Assembly (NCBI GenBank): GCA_052144935.1
Contig: JBKQPR010000366.1
Span: forward strand, 1-48,332
Direction: 5' to 3'
DNA from: JOPF133 sp052144935
Lineage (GTDB): Bacteria; Acidobacteriota; Terriglobia; Bryobacterales; Bryobacteraceae
Length of the DNA stretch: 48,332 nt
A model generated the notes under the pieces. That model was not told where the DNA came from. It did no database searches and saw only the letters and a program-made list of their open reading frames with translations. Numbering within the stretch: position 1 is the first letter of the stretch; the number at the start of each line of letters is the position of its first letter. The translations under genes were made by a program, and so were the position numbers. Positions 33,501 to 41,779 of the stretch are shown in pieces.

Positions 33501-33947
33501 TTAAACCCTTCTCTTCTTCGGAGGACGGCAGCCATTATGCGGAATGGGCGTGACGTCCTTGATGGTGCGCACTTCAATACCGGCGGTGGATAATGCGCGA
33601 ACCGCCGATTCGCGGCCGGAACCGGGGCCGCTCACGCGGACTTCCACCACGCGGAGACCGCTTTCCCCAGCCTTGTTGGCCGCCGTGAGAGCGGCCTGCT
33701 GGGCGGCGAAGGGAGTCCCCTTGCGAGACCCGCGAAAGCCCAGCGAGCCGGCGCTGGACCATGCCAGCGTGTTGCCTTCCTGGTCGGCGATGGTGACGAT
33801 GGTGTTGTTGAAGGTAGCCTGGATGTGCACGATGCCCGTATGGACGACGCGCTTCTCCTTCTTCTTGAAGCTCTTCTTCTTGCTGCCCCCTTTGGGGGCG
33901 GCTTTCGCTGCCGGTTTCCCTGCTGTCGCTTTCGCTGCTTTCGCCAT
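33501..33947 (-). CDS. rpsK: Small ribosomal subunit protein S11
   Basis: 148 aa. Core HTGIVHIQATFNNTIVTIAD and the C-terminus VTPIPHNGCRPPKKRRV are typical. It has a Lys/Ala-rich N-terminal extension of about 30 residues (AKATAGKPAAKAAPKGGSKK) not found in most S11. Lies 10 nt after rpsM. Confidence 0.97.
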   Translation of the reverse strand: MAKAAKATAGKPAAKAAPKGGSKKKSFKKKEKRVVHTGIVHIQATFNNTIVTIADQEGNTLAWSSAGSLGFRGSRKGTPFAAQQAALTAANKAGESGLRVVEVRVSGPGSGRESAVRALSTAGIEVRTIKDVTPIPHNGCRPPKKRRV

Positions 33948-33957
33948 ATGCCTCTGC

Positions 33958-34344
33958 TTACGTCTTGCCCGTAGCCTTCTTCTTATTCGCCACGGTGCCG
34001 CGGCGCGGTCCCTTGCGCGTGCGCGCGTTGGTATGTGTGCGCTGGCCGCGAACCGGCAGCGAGCGGCGGTGCCGCAGCCCCCGGTAGGAGCCCATCTCGA
34101 TATGACGCTTGATGTTCATCGAGATTTCCTTGCGCAGATCGCCTTCCACGGCGCCTTCCTCTTCCAGAATCTGGCGCACGCGGTTGACGTCGTCTTCGCT
34201 AAGGTCGCGAATCTTTTTGTCGAAATCGATGCCGGCCCGATAAAGAAGGGACCGGGAACGGGTGCGGCCTACGCCGTAAATGTAGGTCAGCCCGATCTCG
34301 GCTCTCTTGGTGGGCGGCAGATCCACACCGGCAATACGTGCCAT
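33958..34344 (-). CDS. rpsM: Small ribosomal subunit protein S13
   Basis: 128 aa. MARIAGVDLPPTKRAEIGLT start and the C-terminal tRNA-contacting tail RGQRTHTNARTRKGPRRGTV are diagnostic. Located 3 nt after rpmJ. Confidence 0.98.
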   Translation of the reverse strand: MARIAGVDLPPTKRAEIGLTYIYGVGRTRSRSLLYRAGIDFDKKIRDLSEDDVNRVRQILEEEGAVEGDLRKEISMNIKRHIEMGSYRGLRHRRSLPVRGQRTHTNARTRKGPRRGTVANKKKATGKT

Positions 34345-34347
34345 GCT

Positions 34348-34461
34348 TTAACCCTGCCTCTGTTTGTGTTTGGGATTGACACAGATGACCCGCACCACGC
34401 CCTCGCGGTTGATCACCTTGCACTTGTCGCAAATCTTTTTGACGGACGCTCTGACTTTCAT
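34348..34461 (-). CDS. rpmJ: Large ribosomal subunit protein L36
   Basis: 37 aa: begins MKVRASVKKICDKCKVINRE, then VVRVICVNPKHKQRQG. Zinc-binding form with Cys11, Cys14, Cys27 and His32. It sits between the CACAGATGAA hairpin and rpsM. Confidence 0.96.
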   Translation of the reverse strand: MKVRASVKKICDKCKVINREGVVRVICVNPKHKQRQG

Positions 34462-34480
34462 GACCGGAAAACCATTTCTG

Positions 34481-34559
34481 GCCACAGATGAACACAGATA
34501 AACACAGATAAGAACCTACTTTGAATTCTTATCTGTGTTCATCTGTGTTCATCTGTGGC
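34481..34559. repeat. Hairpin element family B (infA-rpmJ), CACAGATGAACACAGAT type
   Basis: Left arm 34481-34514 (GCCACAGATGAACACAGATA...) and right arm 34526-34559 pair over 34 bp with one mismatch, leaving an 11-nt loop. The arm directly abuts the infA stop codon. The arms themselves contain tandem ACACAGAT units. Confidence 0.93.
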
Positions 34560-34757
34560 TCATATCTTCTTCAAAATCCTTCCCCGCCCCGGGTCGTGCG
34601 GGCTAAGTTCCACTTCCACCCGGTCGCCCGGAACCAACCGGACGAAATTCCGTTCGACTGCGCCCACCAGGTGGGCCAAAACCCTTTGCCGGTTCTCCAA
34701 CACCACCACGTAGATGGCGTTGGGCCGCTCCTCCACTACGGACGCGTTAACACCCAC
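34560..34757 (-). CDS. infA: Translation initiation factor IF-1
   Basis: About 65 aa from a GTG at 34757, which overlaps the end of map by 22 nt. OB-fold: VVEERPNAIYVVVLENRQRV, LAHLVGAVERNFVRLVPGDR, VEVELSPHDPGRGRIL. It lacks most of the usual AKEEAIEVEG N-terminal strand, so it is slightly short. The frame is open upstream inside map, and an upstream start cannot be excluded. Confidence 0.88.
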   Translation of the reverse strand: MGVNASVVEERPNAIYVVVLENRQRVLAHLVGAVERNFVRLVPGDRVEVELSPHDPGRGRILKKI

Positions 34758-35506
34758 GGCCCGTTCCCGGTCACCGCGATACAGTGCTCGAAGTGCGCGG
34801 AATAGGAGCCGTCCTTGGTGACGGCCGTCCACTTATCCTTCAGCACCACCGCCTCCGGCTTGCCGGCATTGACCATCGGCTCGACCGCCAGAACCATGCC
34901 TTCCTTCAACCGCGGATTCTCGTTCTTGCGATCCACGTAATTGGGGACCTGCGGCTCCTCGTGAAGCTGGGTGCCGATCCCATGGCCGACATACTCGCGC
35001 ACGATCGAAAACCCATTCGACTTGACGTGCTCCTCGACCGTGCCGCACACGTCGAACAGCCGGCCGCCCGCCCGCACCCGATCGATGGCCAGCTCCAGCG
35101 CCTCCTGGGTAACCGCCAGCAGCTTCCTGGTCTGCTCGCTCACCTCGCCGACCGGCACCGTGAGGGCCGAATCGCCATAATATCCGTCCAGCTTCACGCC
35201 GGTGTCGATGGAAACGATGTCGCCCTTCTTGAGAACGCGGCGCGGATTCGGCATGCCGTGGACGATTTCGCTATTCACCGAAGTACACAACGCAAACTTA
35301 TAAGCTTCGCCGGCCGCCGCCACGTAGTAGCCTTTGAATGCGGGCCGGGCGCCGGCGTCGGCCATCATCTTTTCGGCGGCCACTTCGAGGTCCCAGGTGG
35401 TGGCCCCTTCCACCGACAATTCCTTCAACTTCTGCAGAATCTGCCAAACCAGCAGACCGCTGCGCCGCATCTTTTCCAATTCCGCGGCGGTTTTCCTAAC
35501 AATCAT
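34736..35506 (-). CDS. map: Methionine aminopeptidase, type I
   Basis: 256 aa from the ATG at 35506. Metal ligands in the usual places: VSIDTGVKLDGYYGDSALT (two Asp), YVGHGIG (His), VLAVEPMVN (Glu) and the last Glu in AHFEHCIAVT. Removes N-terminal Met from new proteins. Overlaps adk by 11 nt upstream and infA downstream, indicating translational coupling. Confidence 0.95.
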   Translation of the reverse strand: MIVRKTAAELEKMRRSGLLVWQILQKLKELSVEGATTWDLEVAAEKMMADAGARPAFKGYYVAAAGEAYKFALCTSVNSEIVHGMPNPRRVLKKGDIVSIDTGVKLDGYYGDSALTVPVGEVSEQTRKLLAVTQEALELAIDRVRAGGRLFDVCGTVEEHVKSNGFSIVREYVGHGIGTQLHEEPQVPNYVDRKNENPRLKEGMVLAVEPMVNAGKPEAVVLKDKWTAVTKDGSYSAHFEHCIAVTGNGPWVLTRP

Positions 35507-36155
35507 CCGTCTCCAATGCCTGGCAAATCTTGTGAAACACCGCTTCCGGCGGCTCGTTGCTGGCATCCACCTCAACCACCCGGTGGCTGGTTGAAACATA
35601 ATACTCCAGCGCCGGCCGGGTTTGCCGCTCGTAGGCGTCCAGCCGCTCGCGGATCACCGGCTCGCGATCGTCCTCCCGGACCACCAGTTCCACCCCGTCG
35701 TTGTCGCACAGGTTATCCTCGCGAGGGGGCTGGGAAGCCATGTTGTACAGAGTTCCGCAGCGAGGGCACTGCCGCCGTCCGGTCAAACGGGCAATAATTA
35801 TATTGTAATCAACTGCGAGGTGAATCACCACCTCGCGGATCCCACGGCCTTCCAGCCACTGGTCCAGGTGTTGAGCCTGGTCGAGCGTGCGGGGATAGCC
35901 GTCCAGCACAAATCCATCGGCGGCATCCGGGCCGCTGAGCCGCTCTTCCACCATCCGGTTGACTACCAGGTCGGAGACCAGCGCGCCGGAATGCATCACG
36001 GCCGCCACCCCCGTGCCAAGTTCCATACCCTGGCGAATCCGGTCCCGTAGCATGTCCCCCGTGGAGATGTGGGGAACGCCAAGGCACTGCGTCAGCATTC
36101 TCGCCTGGGTCCCCTTGCCGGAGCCGGGCGAGCCGAACAGGACGATCGCCGTCAC
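35496..36155 (-). CDS. adk: Adenylate kinase
   Basis: 219 aa from the GTG at 36155, 7 nt after the secY stop. P-loop LFGSPGSGKGTQ, NMP-binding STGDMLRDRI and DGYPRT. The LID domain is the long zinc-binding kind with Cys-X2-Cys ... Cys-X2-Asp (CPRCGTLYN; LCDND). Converts AMP + ATP to 2 ADP. The ribosome site GGAG lies rather far upstream, inside secY. Confidence 0.94.
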   Translation of the reverse strand: MTAIVLFGSPGSGKGTQARMLTQCLGVPHISTGDMLRDRIRQGMELGTGVAAVMHSGALVSDLVVNRMVEERLSGPDAADGFVLDGYPRTLDQAQHLDQWLEGRGIREVVIHLAVDYNIIIARLTGRRQCPRCGTLYNMASQPPREDNLCDNDGVELVVREDDREPVIRERLDAYERQTRPALEYYVSTSHRVVEVDASNEPPEAVFHKICQALETDDC

Positions 36156-36162
36156 AAAAGTG

Positions 36163-37560
36163 TCAAAACGTACTCCGGCGTCCGCGGATACGGCCGGACC
36201 TCGGAGTAAACCCTTCATAGTGGCGCATGATGAGCTGCGCCTCGATCTGGTTGATGGTGTCCATCGCCACGCCCACCACGATCAAAAGGGACGTGCCGCC
36301 GAAATAGAAGCTCACATTCAGACCTTCCAGCAGGCGGCGCGGGAAAGTGCGGTCCACGAAATTGCCTACCAGCGGCAGGTGCTGCAAGTGAATGCCCGAG
36401 ATCATAATAGTGGGGATGATGCACAGGATAGCCAGGTACAGGCCGCCCACCACCGTGATCTTGGTGAGGATGTTGTTCATGTAATCGGCGGTGTTGCGCC
36501 CCGGACGAATCCCGGGGATGAACCCGCCGTACTTGCGCATGTTGTCGGCTGCTTCGTTGGGATTGAAAATGATGGAGACGTAGAAGAAGCAGAAGAAAAT
36601 GATGCCGGCCACGAAGAGCACGTAGTACATCGGCTCACCGTAGGCGATGCTGCCCAGGGTGGCGCTCAGCCAGGGGGTACCCTTGACCCAGGCGAGCTGC
36701 TGAGCCATCTGCGGGAAGGACAGGATGGAGGAGGCGAAGATCACCGGGATCACGCCGCCCGCATTGACCTTCAGCGGCATGTGGGTGGACTGGCCGCCCA
36801 TCACCCGCCGCCCCACCACGCGCTTGGCGTATTGCACGGGGATGCGGCGTTCGCCGCGCTCCACCAGGACGATGAAAGCCACTACCGCGACCATCATCAC
36901 CAGCAGCATGATCAGGGTGATGGCGCCCCACTCGTGGGTCACGAAGACGTTCTGCCAGATATTCTTCATGGCGTTCGGCAGGCCCACCACAATGCCGGTG
37001 AAGATGATCAGCGACATGCCGTTGCCTACCCCGCGCTCGCTGATCTGCTCGCCCAGCCACATGATGAACGCCGAACCGGTGGTAAGCGAAAGGATCGTCA
37101 GCAGCGTGAAACCGAAGCCGGGACTGATCACGATACCCTGTTTCATGCTCATCAGGCCCTGGGCGATGGTGAAGGACTGAATCACCGAGAGGATGATGGT
37201 GAGGTAGCGGGTCCACTGGGTGATCTTGCGGCGGCCCAGCTCGCCTTCCTTCTGGAGCTTTTCGAGCGTGGGCACCACCACGGTCATCAACTGCAGGATG
37301 ATCGACGCGGTGATGTACGGCATGATCCCGAGGGCGAAGATGGTCAGCCGCCGGATGTTGCCGCCGGCGAAGAGGTCGAAGAATCCGAAGATCGACCCGG
37401 CCTGCGAGTTGAAGATCTCCGCCCACCGCTGGATGTTGATGCCCGGCGTGGGGACGTGTCCGCCCAGGCGATACACCGCCAGCAGGCCCAAGGTGAACGC
37501 GAGCCGCTTGCGAAGATCGGGGACGCGAAACATGTTCGCGAACGCTTCAAAAAACTTCAT
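36163..37560 (-). CDS. secY: Protein translocase subunit SecY
   Basis: 465 aa, ten helices. MFRVPDLRKRLAFTLGLLAV start; plug region with GSIFGFFDLFAGGNIRRLTI; FADNM-like segment NEAADNMRKYGGFIPGIRPG; C-terminal LLIVVGVAMDTINQIEAQLI. Core of the Sec channel in the inner membrane. Located after rplO, as in the spc operon. Confidence 0.98.
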   Translation of the reverse strand: MKFFEAFANMFRVPDLRKRLAFTLGLLAVYRLGGHVPTPGINIQRWAEIFNSQAGSIFGFFDLFAGGNIRRLTIFALGIMPYITASIILQLMTVVVPTLEKLQKEGELGRRKITQWTRYLTIILSVIQSFTIAQGLMSMKQGIVISPGFGFTLLTILSLTTGSAFIMWLGEQISERGVGNGMSLIIFTGIVVGLPNAMKNIWQNVFVTHEWGAITLIMLLVMMVAVVAFIVLVERGERRIPVQYAKRVVGRRVMGGQSTHMPLKVNAGGVIPVIFASSILSFPQMAQQLAWVKGTPWLSATLGSIAYGEPMYYVLFVAGIIFFCFFYVSIIFNPNEAADNMRKYGGFIPGIRPGRNTADYMNNILTKITVVGGLYLAILCIIPTIMISGIHLQHLPLVGNFVDRTFPRRLLEGLNVSFYFGGTSLLIVVGVAMDTINQIEAQLIMRHYEGFTPRSGRIRGRRSTF

Positions 37561-37582
37561 GGTTCCCTTCGATTCCCGGCGC

Positions 37583-38038
37583 CTACTCGGGCTGCGGCGC
37601 GCCGATCACCTGCACCGTGCCGCCGGCCTTCCGGATCTTTTCGACGGCCGACTTGGAAAACTGGTGAGCTTCCACCGTAATGGCGCGCGTCAACTGGCCG
37701 GCCCCCAGGACCTTGAGACCCTCGCCGAGCTTCCGGACCACGCCCAACGCCATGAGACCGTCCACGGTGAACGCATCGCCTTCCAGCTTTTCCAGGCGGC
37801 CGAGGTTCACGATGGCGTACTGCTTCTTGAAAATGTTGGTAAATCCACGCTTGGGCAGGCGGCGGTGGAGGGGCATCTGGCCGCCTTCGAAGCCGCGCTT
37901 CTGGCTGAAACCGGTGCCCGCGCGCTGCCCCTTGCTGCCGCGGGTGGCAGTCTTTCCGTGGCCCGATCCCATGCCGCGCCCGATGCGCTTGCGGGTCTTT
38001 TTTTGTCCCGCCGGGGGTTTTAATCCAGTGAGATTCAT
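37583..38038 (-). CDS. rplO: Large ribosomal subunit protein L15
   Basis: 151 aa. MNLTGLKPPAGQKKTRKRIG, then GMGSGHGKTATRGSKGQRAG and FEGGQMPLHRRLPKRGF are diagnostic. 32 nt after rpmD. Confidence 0.98.
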   Translation of the reverse strand: MNLTGLKPPAGQKKTRKRIGRGMGSGHGKTATRGSKGQRAGTGFSQKRGFEGGQMPLHRRLPKRGFTNIFKKQYAIVNLGRLEKLEGDAFTVDGLMALGVVRKLGEGLKVLGAGQLTRAITVEAHQFSKSAVEKIRKAGGTVQVIGAPQPE

Positions 38039-38070
38039 GCTTCTCCTTTGGCTGTCGGCGCTTTCCGCGA

Positions 38071-38577
38071 TCAGCTTTGCGTCAGCTCCCGCGGCGCGCC
38101 GGCGGCCGGCAGCTCTTCGGCCAATGGCGGCGCCGGAAGCGGTTCGATCAAGGCAGCTTCGACCGGGGCAGCTTCGACCGGGGCAGCTTCGACCGGAGCT
38201 GCTTCGGTAGCCGCCGCTTCCACCGGACCCGCTTCTGCCGGAGCCACCCCGGCCGTAGCCGCTTCGGCCGCAGCCGCTCCCACCGGCGCTGCCGCGACTG
38301 GCGCTGCCTCGGCCGGAGCCGCTTCGACAGGCGCTACCTCAACCGGCGCTGCCTCGGCCGATGGCGGATGGCCGGCGGCGGAAATCTCTTCCACTACCAC
38401 CAGCAAATGCGGGCACTTTTTTACCATGCCGCGGAACACCGGGGTATCGGGGCGCTCCACGACCTGGTTGAGCTTGCGCAGCCCGAGCCCTTTCACCACC
38501 AGCTTGTGCTTCTCGGGAGTGCAGATGGGGCTGCGCACCAACTTGATTTTAATGGTACCAATGGCTTTGTCTGGCAT
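38071..38577 (-). CDS. rpmD: Large ribosomal subunit protein L30 with long repeat tail
   Basis: 168 aa, against about 60 aa for typical L30. Residues 1-60 are L30 (IKIKLVRSPICTPEKHKLVV, GLGLRKLNQVVERPDTPVFR, GMVKKCPHLLVVVEE). The remaining 100 or so residues are Ala/Pro/Val/Glu repeats (units like APVEA), acidic and probably disordered. The ATG overlaps the rpsE stop by one base (TGATG). No frameshift separates core and tail. Confidence 0.95.
   Translation of the reverse strand: MPDKAIGTIKIKLVRSPICTPEKHKLVVKGLGLRKLNQVVERPDTPVFRGMVKKCPHLLVVVEEISAAGHPPSAEAAPVEVAPVEAAPAEAAPVAAAPVGAAAAEAATAGVAPAEAGPVEAAATEAAPVEAAPVEAAPVEAALIEPLPAPPLAEELPAAGAPRELTQS
38150..38370. repeat. 15-bp coding repeats in the rpmD tail
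   Basis: Units such as GCTTCGACCGGGGCA (three near-identical copies at 38155-38200) and more diverged neighbours, each encoding five residues (APVEA type) on the minus strand. The 15-bp period keeps the frame if copies are gained or lost. Confidence 0.8.
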
Positions 38578-39083
38578 CACAGCTTCTCCACCGCCAGACC
38601 GCGCATGTCGGCCACCTTGTTTCTATCGCGCAGCGATTCCAGAGCCACGATGGTGGCCTTCACCACGTTGTGCGGATTGCGCCGGCCGATCGACTTCGTC
38701 AGTACGTTGGAGATGCCGCACGCCGTGATCACGGCGCGCACGGCGCCGCCGGCGATCACTCCGGTGCCTTCCGGGGCGGGCTTCAAGAGCACCTGCGAGG
38801 CGGCAAACCGGCCCAGCACCTGGTGCGGGATGGTGGTTTCGAGCACGTGGACGTGGCGGAGTCCCTTCTTGGCCGCCTCAATGCCTTTGCGGATGGCCGA
38901 GGGAACTTCCTTGGCCTTCCCCACCCCGTAGCCCACCACCTTGGCGGATGGGTCGCCGATCACCACCAGCGCCGAAAAGCTGAGGTTCTTGCCGCCCTTG
39001 ACCACCTTGGTGACCCGGTTGATGGAGACCACCTGCTCCTTCAGATTGAGCGACGCCGGATCGATACGCTTTACGATCGCCAT
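38577..39083 (-). CDS. rpsE: Small ribosomal subunit protein S5
   Basis: 168 aa from the ATG at 39083. INRVTKVVKGGKNLSFSALV and GYGVGKAKEVPSAIRKGIEA are the S5 double-stranded RNA-binding core; APEGTGVIAGGAVRAVITAC follows. Upstream in-frame residues are non-conserved. Confidence 0.97.
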   Translation of the reverse strand: MAIVKRIDPASLNLKEQVVSINRVTKVVKGGKNLSFSALVVIGDPSAKVVGYGVGKAKEVPSAIRKGIEAAKKGLRHVHVLETTIPHQVLGRFAASQVLLKPAPEGTGVIAGGAVRAVITACGISNVLTKSIGRRNPHNVVKATIVALESLRDRNKVADMRGLAVEKL

Positions 39084-39087
39084 GAAA

Positions 39088-39447
39088 TTAAAACTCCAGT
39101 CCCGCGGCGCGGGCGGCATCCGCCAGCGCCTTTACGCGGCCATGATAGATATATCCGCCGCGGTCGAAGACCACTTTGCCGATTCCCTTTTCCTTGGCCT
39201 TCTCGGCCACCAGCTTGCCGATCGCCTTGGCGGCCGCCACGTTGCCGCCGTTGGTCTTGCCGCCCTTATCGACCGACGAGGCCGATACCAGGGTGGCCCC
39301 GGCGGTATCGTCGATGACCTGCGCGTAGATGTGCGCCACGCTGCGGAACACGGCCAGGCGCGGACGCTCGGCGGTGCCGCGCAGTTTGCGCCGGATGCGC
39401 CGGTGAATGCGGCTGCGGATTTTCTTCTTCTCGATCTTGCGAATCAT
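39088..39447 (-). CDS. rplR: Large ribosomal subunit protein L18
   Basis: 119 aa. RIRRKLRGTAERPRLAVFRS and HIYAQVIDDTAGATLVSASS with the C-terminal FDRGGYIYHGRVKALADAAR are diagnostic; binds 5S rRNA. Overlaps rplF by 4 nt (ATGA). Confidence 0.98.
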   Translation of the reverse strand: MIRKIEKKKIRSRIHRRIRRKLRGTAERPRLAVFRSVAHIYAQVIDDTAGATLVSASSVDKGGKTNGGNVAAAKAIGKLVAEKAKEKGIGKVVFDRGGYIYHGRVKALADAARAAGLEF

Positions 39448-40007
39448 TTGGCGCTTGCTCCCGTCTTGCCGACCTTCTTGCGCAGGGCTTCGCCGGTGTA
39501 GCGGATCCCCTTATTCTTGTAAGGATCCGGTTTGCGCAGCGACCGGATGTTGGCCGCCACCTGTCCCAGCATTTGCCGGTCGTATCCGGTCAGCACCAGG
39601 CGCGCCTGCAAATTTTGGATCGGGCTGCCCGACACCTTGTCGACCCGCATATCCACGCCATCGGGAAGCAGAAGCTCGATCGGATGCGAGTAGCCCAGCG
39701 TGAAGGTCGCAATCTTGCCCTTGACGTCGGCGCGATAGCCGATGCCCACGATGTCCAACTCCTTGGTGAACCCGCTCGAGACGCCGTGTACCGCGTTGGC
39801 CACCAGCGCGCGGGTGAGCCCGTGGAGCGCCGCATGGTCGTCGCTGGAGCGCTGGATCTCCAGCTTCCCGGCCCCTTCGACGACCTTGATTCCTTCCGGA
39901 ATCGGCACCTTCAGCTTGCCCTTGGGCCCCGAGACTTCCAGTTCCTCGCCGATCTGCACCTTGACGCCGCCCGGCAGCGGGATCGGTTTTTTACCAATTC
40001 TCGACAT
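39444..40007 (-). CDS. rplF: Large ribosomal subunit protein L6
   Basis: 187 aa. MSRIGKKPIPLPGGVKVQIG at the N-terminus and the signature PDPYKNKGIRYTGE near the end. 18 nt after rpsH. Confidence 0.98.
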   Translation of the reverse strand: MSRIGKKPIPLPGGVKVQIGEELEVSGPKGKLKVPIPEGIKVVEGAGKLEIQRSSDDHAALHGLTRALVANAVHGVSSGFTKELDIVGIGYRADVKGKIATFTLGYSHPIELLLPDGVDMRVDKVSGSPIQNLQARLVLTGYDRQMLGQVAANIRSLRKPDPYKNKGIRYTGEALRKKVGKTGASAK

Positions 40008-40025
40008 ATCTCAGATCCTCGATGG

Positions 40026-40421
40026 CTACCACACCCGGCACAGGATTTCGCCGCCCACGCGCTCTTTGTGCGCGTCGCGCCCGGTCATCACGCCGCGCGG
40101 CGTGGTCAGTATATTGATTCCCATACCGCCCAGCACGCGCGGAATATCCGTCTGGCCGACATAGACGCGGCATCCGGGGCGCGAGACGCGCTCGATGGCG
40201 GAGATCACCGGTGCGTTGTCGGGGCTATACTTCAGGTAAATCTTGATGGTCTTCTTCGCGCCCTCTTCCGCCACCTTGAAGTTGGCGATGAAGCCTTCCT
40301 CTTTGAGGATGCGCGCGATTTCCGCTTTCAGCTTGGAGGCCGGCACGTCCACTTTGGGGTGGCGGGCCTGGATCGCGTTACGAACGCGAGTCAGCATGTC
40401 GGCAATGGGATCGCTCGTCAT
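40026..40421 (-). CDS. rpsH: Small ribosomal subunit protein S8
   Basis: 131 aa from the ATG at 40421 (TSDPIADMLTRVRNAIQARH), ending GRDAHKERVGGEILCRVW, the usual S8 C-terminus. The upstream frame runs into a hairpin element and was excluded. S8 represses the spc operon in E. coli. Confidence 0.97.
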   Translation of the reverse strand: MTSDPIADMLTRVRNAIQARHPKVDVPASKLKAEIARILKEEGFIANFKVAEEGAKKTIKIYLKYSPDNAPVISAIERVSRPGCRVYVGQTDIPRVLGGMGINILTTPRGVMTGRDAHKERVGGEILCRVW

Positions 40422-40450
40422 AGTTCTCCTACTTCTTGGGCGGGCGTTGG

Positions 40451-40548
40451 ATTCACCGCAGAGACGCGGAGATCGCGGAGAAAGCGCGGAGAACACATAA
40501 TGGTTTTCTCTGCGCTTCCTCTGCGTTCTCCGCGTCTCTGCGGTGAAT
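40451..40548. repeat. Hairpin element family A, copy 2 (rpsN-rpsH)
   Basis: 22-bp arms, 40451-40472 (ATTCACCGCAGAGACGCGGA...) and 40527-40548, perfectly complementary. The interior pairs further (GCGCGGAGAA / TTCTCTGCGC type). It starts 20 nt after the rpsN stop on the transcribed strand. Confidence 0.93.
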
Positions 40549-40568
40549 TCGGAGCCCCCGCCATATCT

Positions 40569-40808
40569 CTACCAGCTCGCCTTGGTCACGCCGGGAATCT
40601 CGCCGTTCAGCGCTAGCTGGCGGAAACACAGACGGCAGATGCCGAACTTGCGCAGAAACGCGCGCGGCCGGCCGCAACGCCAGCAGCGGTTGCGGTGTCG
40701 AGTCGGCAGCATGGCGATTCCGGGTTTCTTCTGGGCCTTGGCCAACTGGGATGCCCGGCGGATCTTCTCCAGTTTCAGGTCTTTCGCGATTTTCGCGGTG
40801 GTTGCCAT
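40569..40808 (-). CDS. rpsN: Small ribosomal subunit protein S14, zinc-binding type
   Basis: 79 aa. Zinc knuckle CWRCGRPRAFLRKFGICRLC, then FRQLALNGEIPGVTKASW. The first 18 residues extend beyond the usual 61-aa zinc form and resemble a shortened N-terminus of the longer zinc-free type. Confidence 0.96.
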   Translation of the reverse strand: MATTAKIAKDLKLEKIRRASQLAKAQKKPGIAMLPTRHRNRCWRCGRPRAFLRKFGICRLCFRQLALNGEIPGVTKASW

Positions 40809-40833
40809 TGGTTCTCTCGATGCTCCTGTTCGC

Positions 40834-41376
40834 TTACTGCCGGAACGGCATTCCCATTTGACGCAGCAACGCCAAGCCTTCGGCGTCGGTGCGGGCCGTG
40901 GTGGTGATGGAAATGTTCATTCCCTTGGTCTTGTCCACCTTGGCGTAATCGATCTCGGGGAAGATCAACTGATCCTTTATGCCCAGCGTATAGTTGCCGC
41001 GGCCGTCGAAAGACTTGCTGGAAACCCCGCGGAAGTCGCGCACGCGCGGCAGCGCCACGTTCACCAGGCGGTCCAGGAACTCGTACATGCGGTCGCCGCG
41101 CAGGGTGACCATGCAGCCGATCGACTGGCCCTCCCTCAGCTTGAACTGGGAGATCGACTTGGTGGCCTTGGTGATTACCGGCTTCTGGCCGGCGATCTGG
41201 CCCAGCTCGTTGACCGCGCCATCCATGATCTTGGCGTTCTGGGTGGCTTCGCCGAGGCCGATGTTGATGGAAATCTTCTCGACCTTGGGCACGGCCATCA
41301 CGTTGGTGTAGCCGAACTCCTTGGTCATCGCCGGGACGACCTTCTTTTGATATAGCTCTCTCAAACGCGCTGCCAT
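40834..41376 (-). CDS. rplE: Large ribosomal subunit protein L5
   Basis: 180 aa. RLRELYQKKVVPAMTKEFGY, KISINIGLGEATQNAKIMDG and the C-terminal NISITTTARTDAEGLALLRQ are typical; binds 5S rRNA. Confidence 0.98.
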   Translation of the reverse strand: MAARLRELYQKKVVPAMTKEFGYTNVMAVPKVEKISINIGLGEATQNAKIMDGAVNELGQIAGQKPVITKATKSISQFKLREGQSIGCMVTLRGDRMYEFLDRLVNVALPRVRDFRGVSSKSFDGRGNYTLGIKDQLIFPEIDYAKVDKTKGMNISITTTARTDAEGLALLRQMGMPFRQ

Positions 41377-41383
41377 CGAAACC

Positions 41384-41779
41384 TCACTTAGTGTCGAGCG
41401 CGTGGCCGCACTTCCGGCACACGCGGCTACGGCGGCTCTTCCCGCCGGCGACGACGTCGACGTGGTGCGCCATGCGCACCGCCTTGTTGCATCCCGGGCA
41501 GACGATCAGCACGTTGGAAGCCTGGATGGGGCTCTCGCGTTCCGCGATGCCGCCCTTGATCTGCTTGGAGGGATTGGGACGCGTGTGGCGTTTCACCATC
41601 ATGACGTGCTCCACCAGCAGCTTCCCGGTCCGGCGATCCACCTGGAGGACGCGGCCGGACTTGCCCTTGTCGCGGCCGGAAATCACCTTGACGGTGTCTT
41701 CCTTCTTGAAATCGATTCGTACCGGCGGGCCCAGAGGCGCGCTGTGGGCCCGCCCCGGTCTTTTCTTTGCAGTAGCCAT
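41384..41779 (-). CDS. rplX: Large ribosomal subunit protein L24
   Basis: 131 aa. KOW motif VKVISGRDKGKSGRVLQVDR, then HTRPNPSKQIKGGIAERESP. A C-terminal zinc ribbon (CPGC ... CRKC) is present. The N-terminus is extended by about 20 residues. Its start overlaps the rplN stop by one base. Confidence 0.97.
   Translation of the reverse strand: MATAKKRPGRAHSAPLGPPVRIDFKKEDTVKVISGRDKGKSGRVLQVDRRTGKLLVEHVMMVKRHTRPNPSKQIKGGIAERESPIQASNVLIVCPGCNKAVRMAHHVDVVAGGKSRRSRVCRKCGHALDTK

Noticed and set aside
31868..33553. Plus-strand frame of 561 codons
   Set aside because: Antisense to rpoA, rpsD and part of rpsK, and runs through two hairpin elements. High-GC shadow frame.
34446..34560. tRNA or riboswitch in the infA-rpmJ gap
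   Set aside because: The gap is a simple long hairpin without cloverleaf or conserved aptamer bases.
35959..37680. Plus-strand frame of 573 codons
   Set aside because: Antisense to secY and adk; His/Asp-rich composition typical of the complement of a membrane-protein gene.
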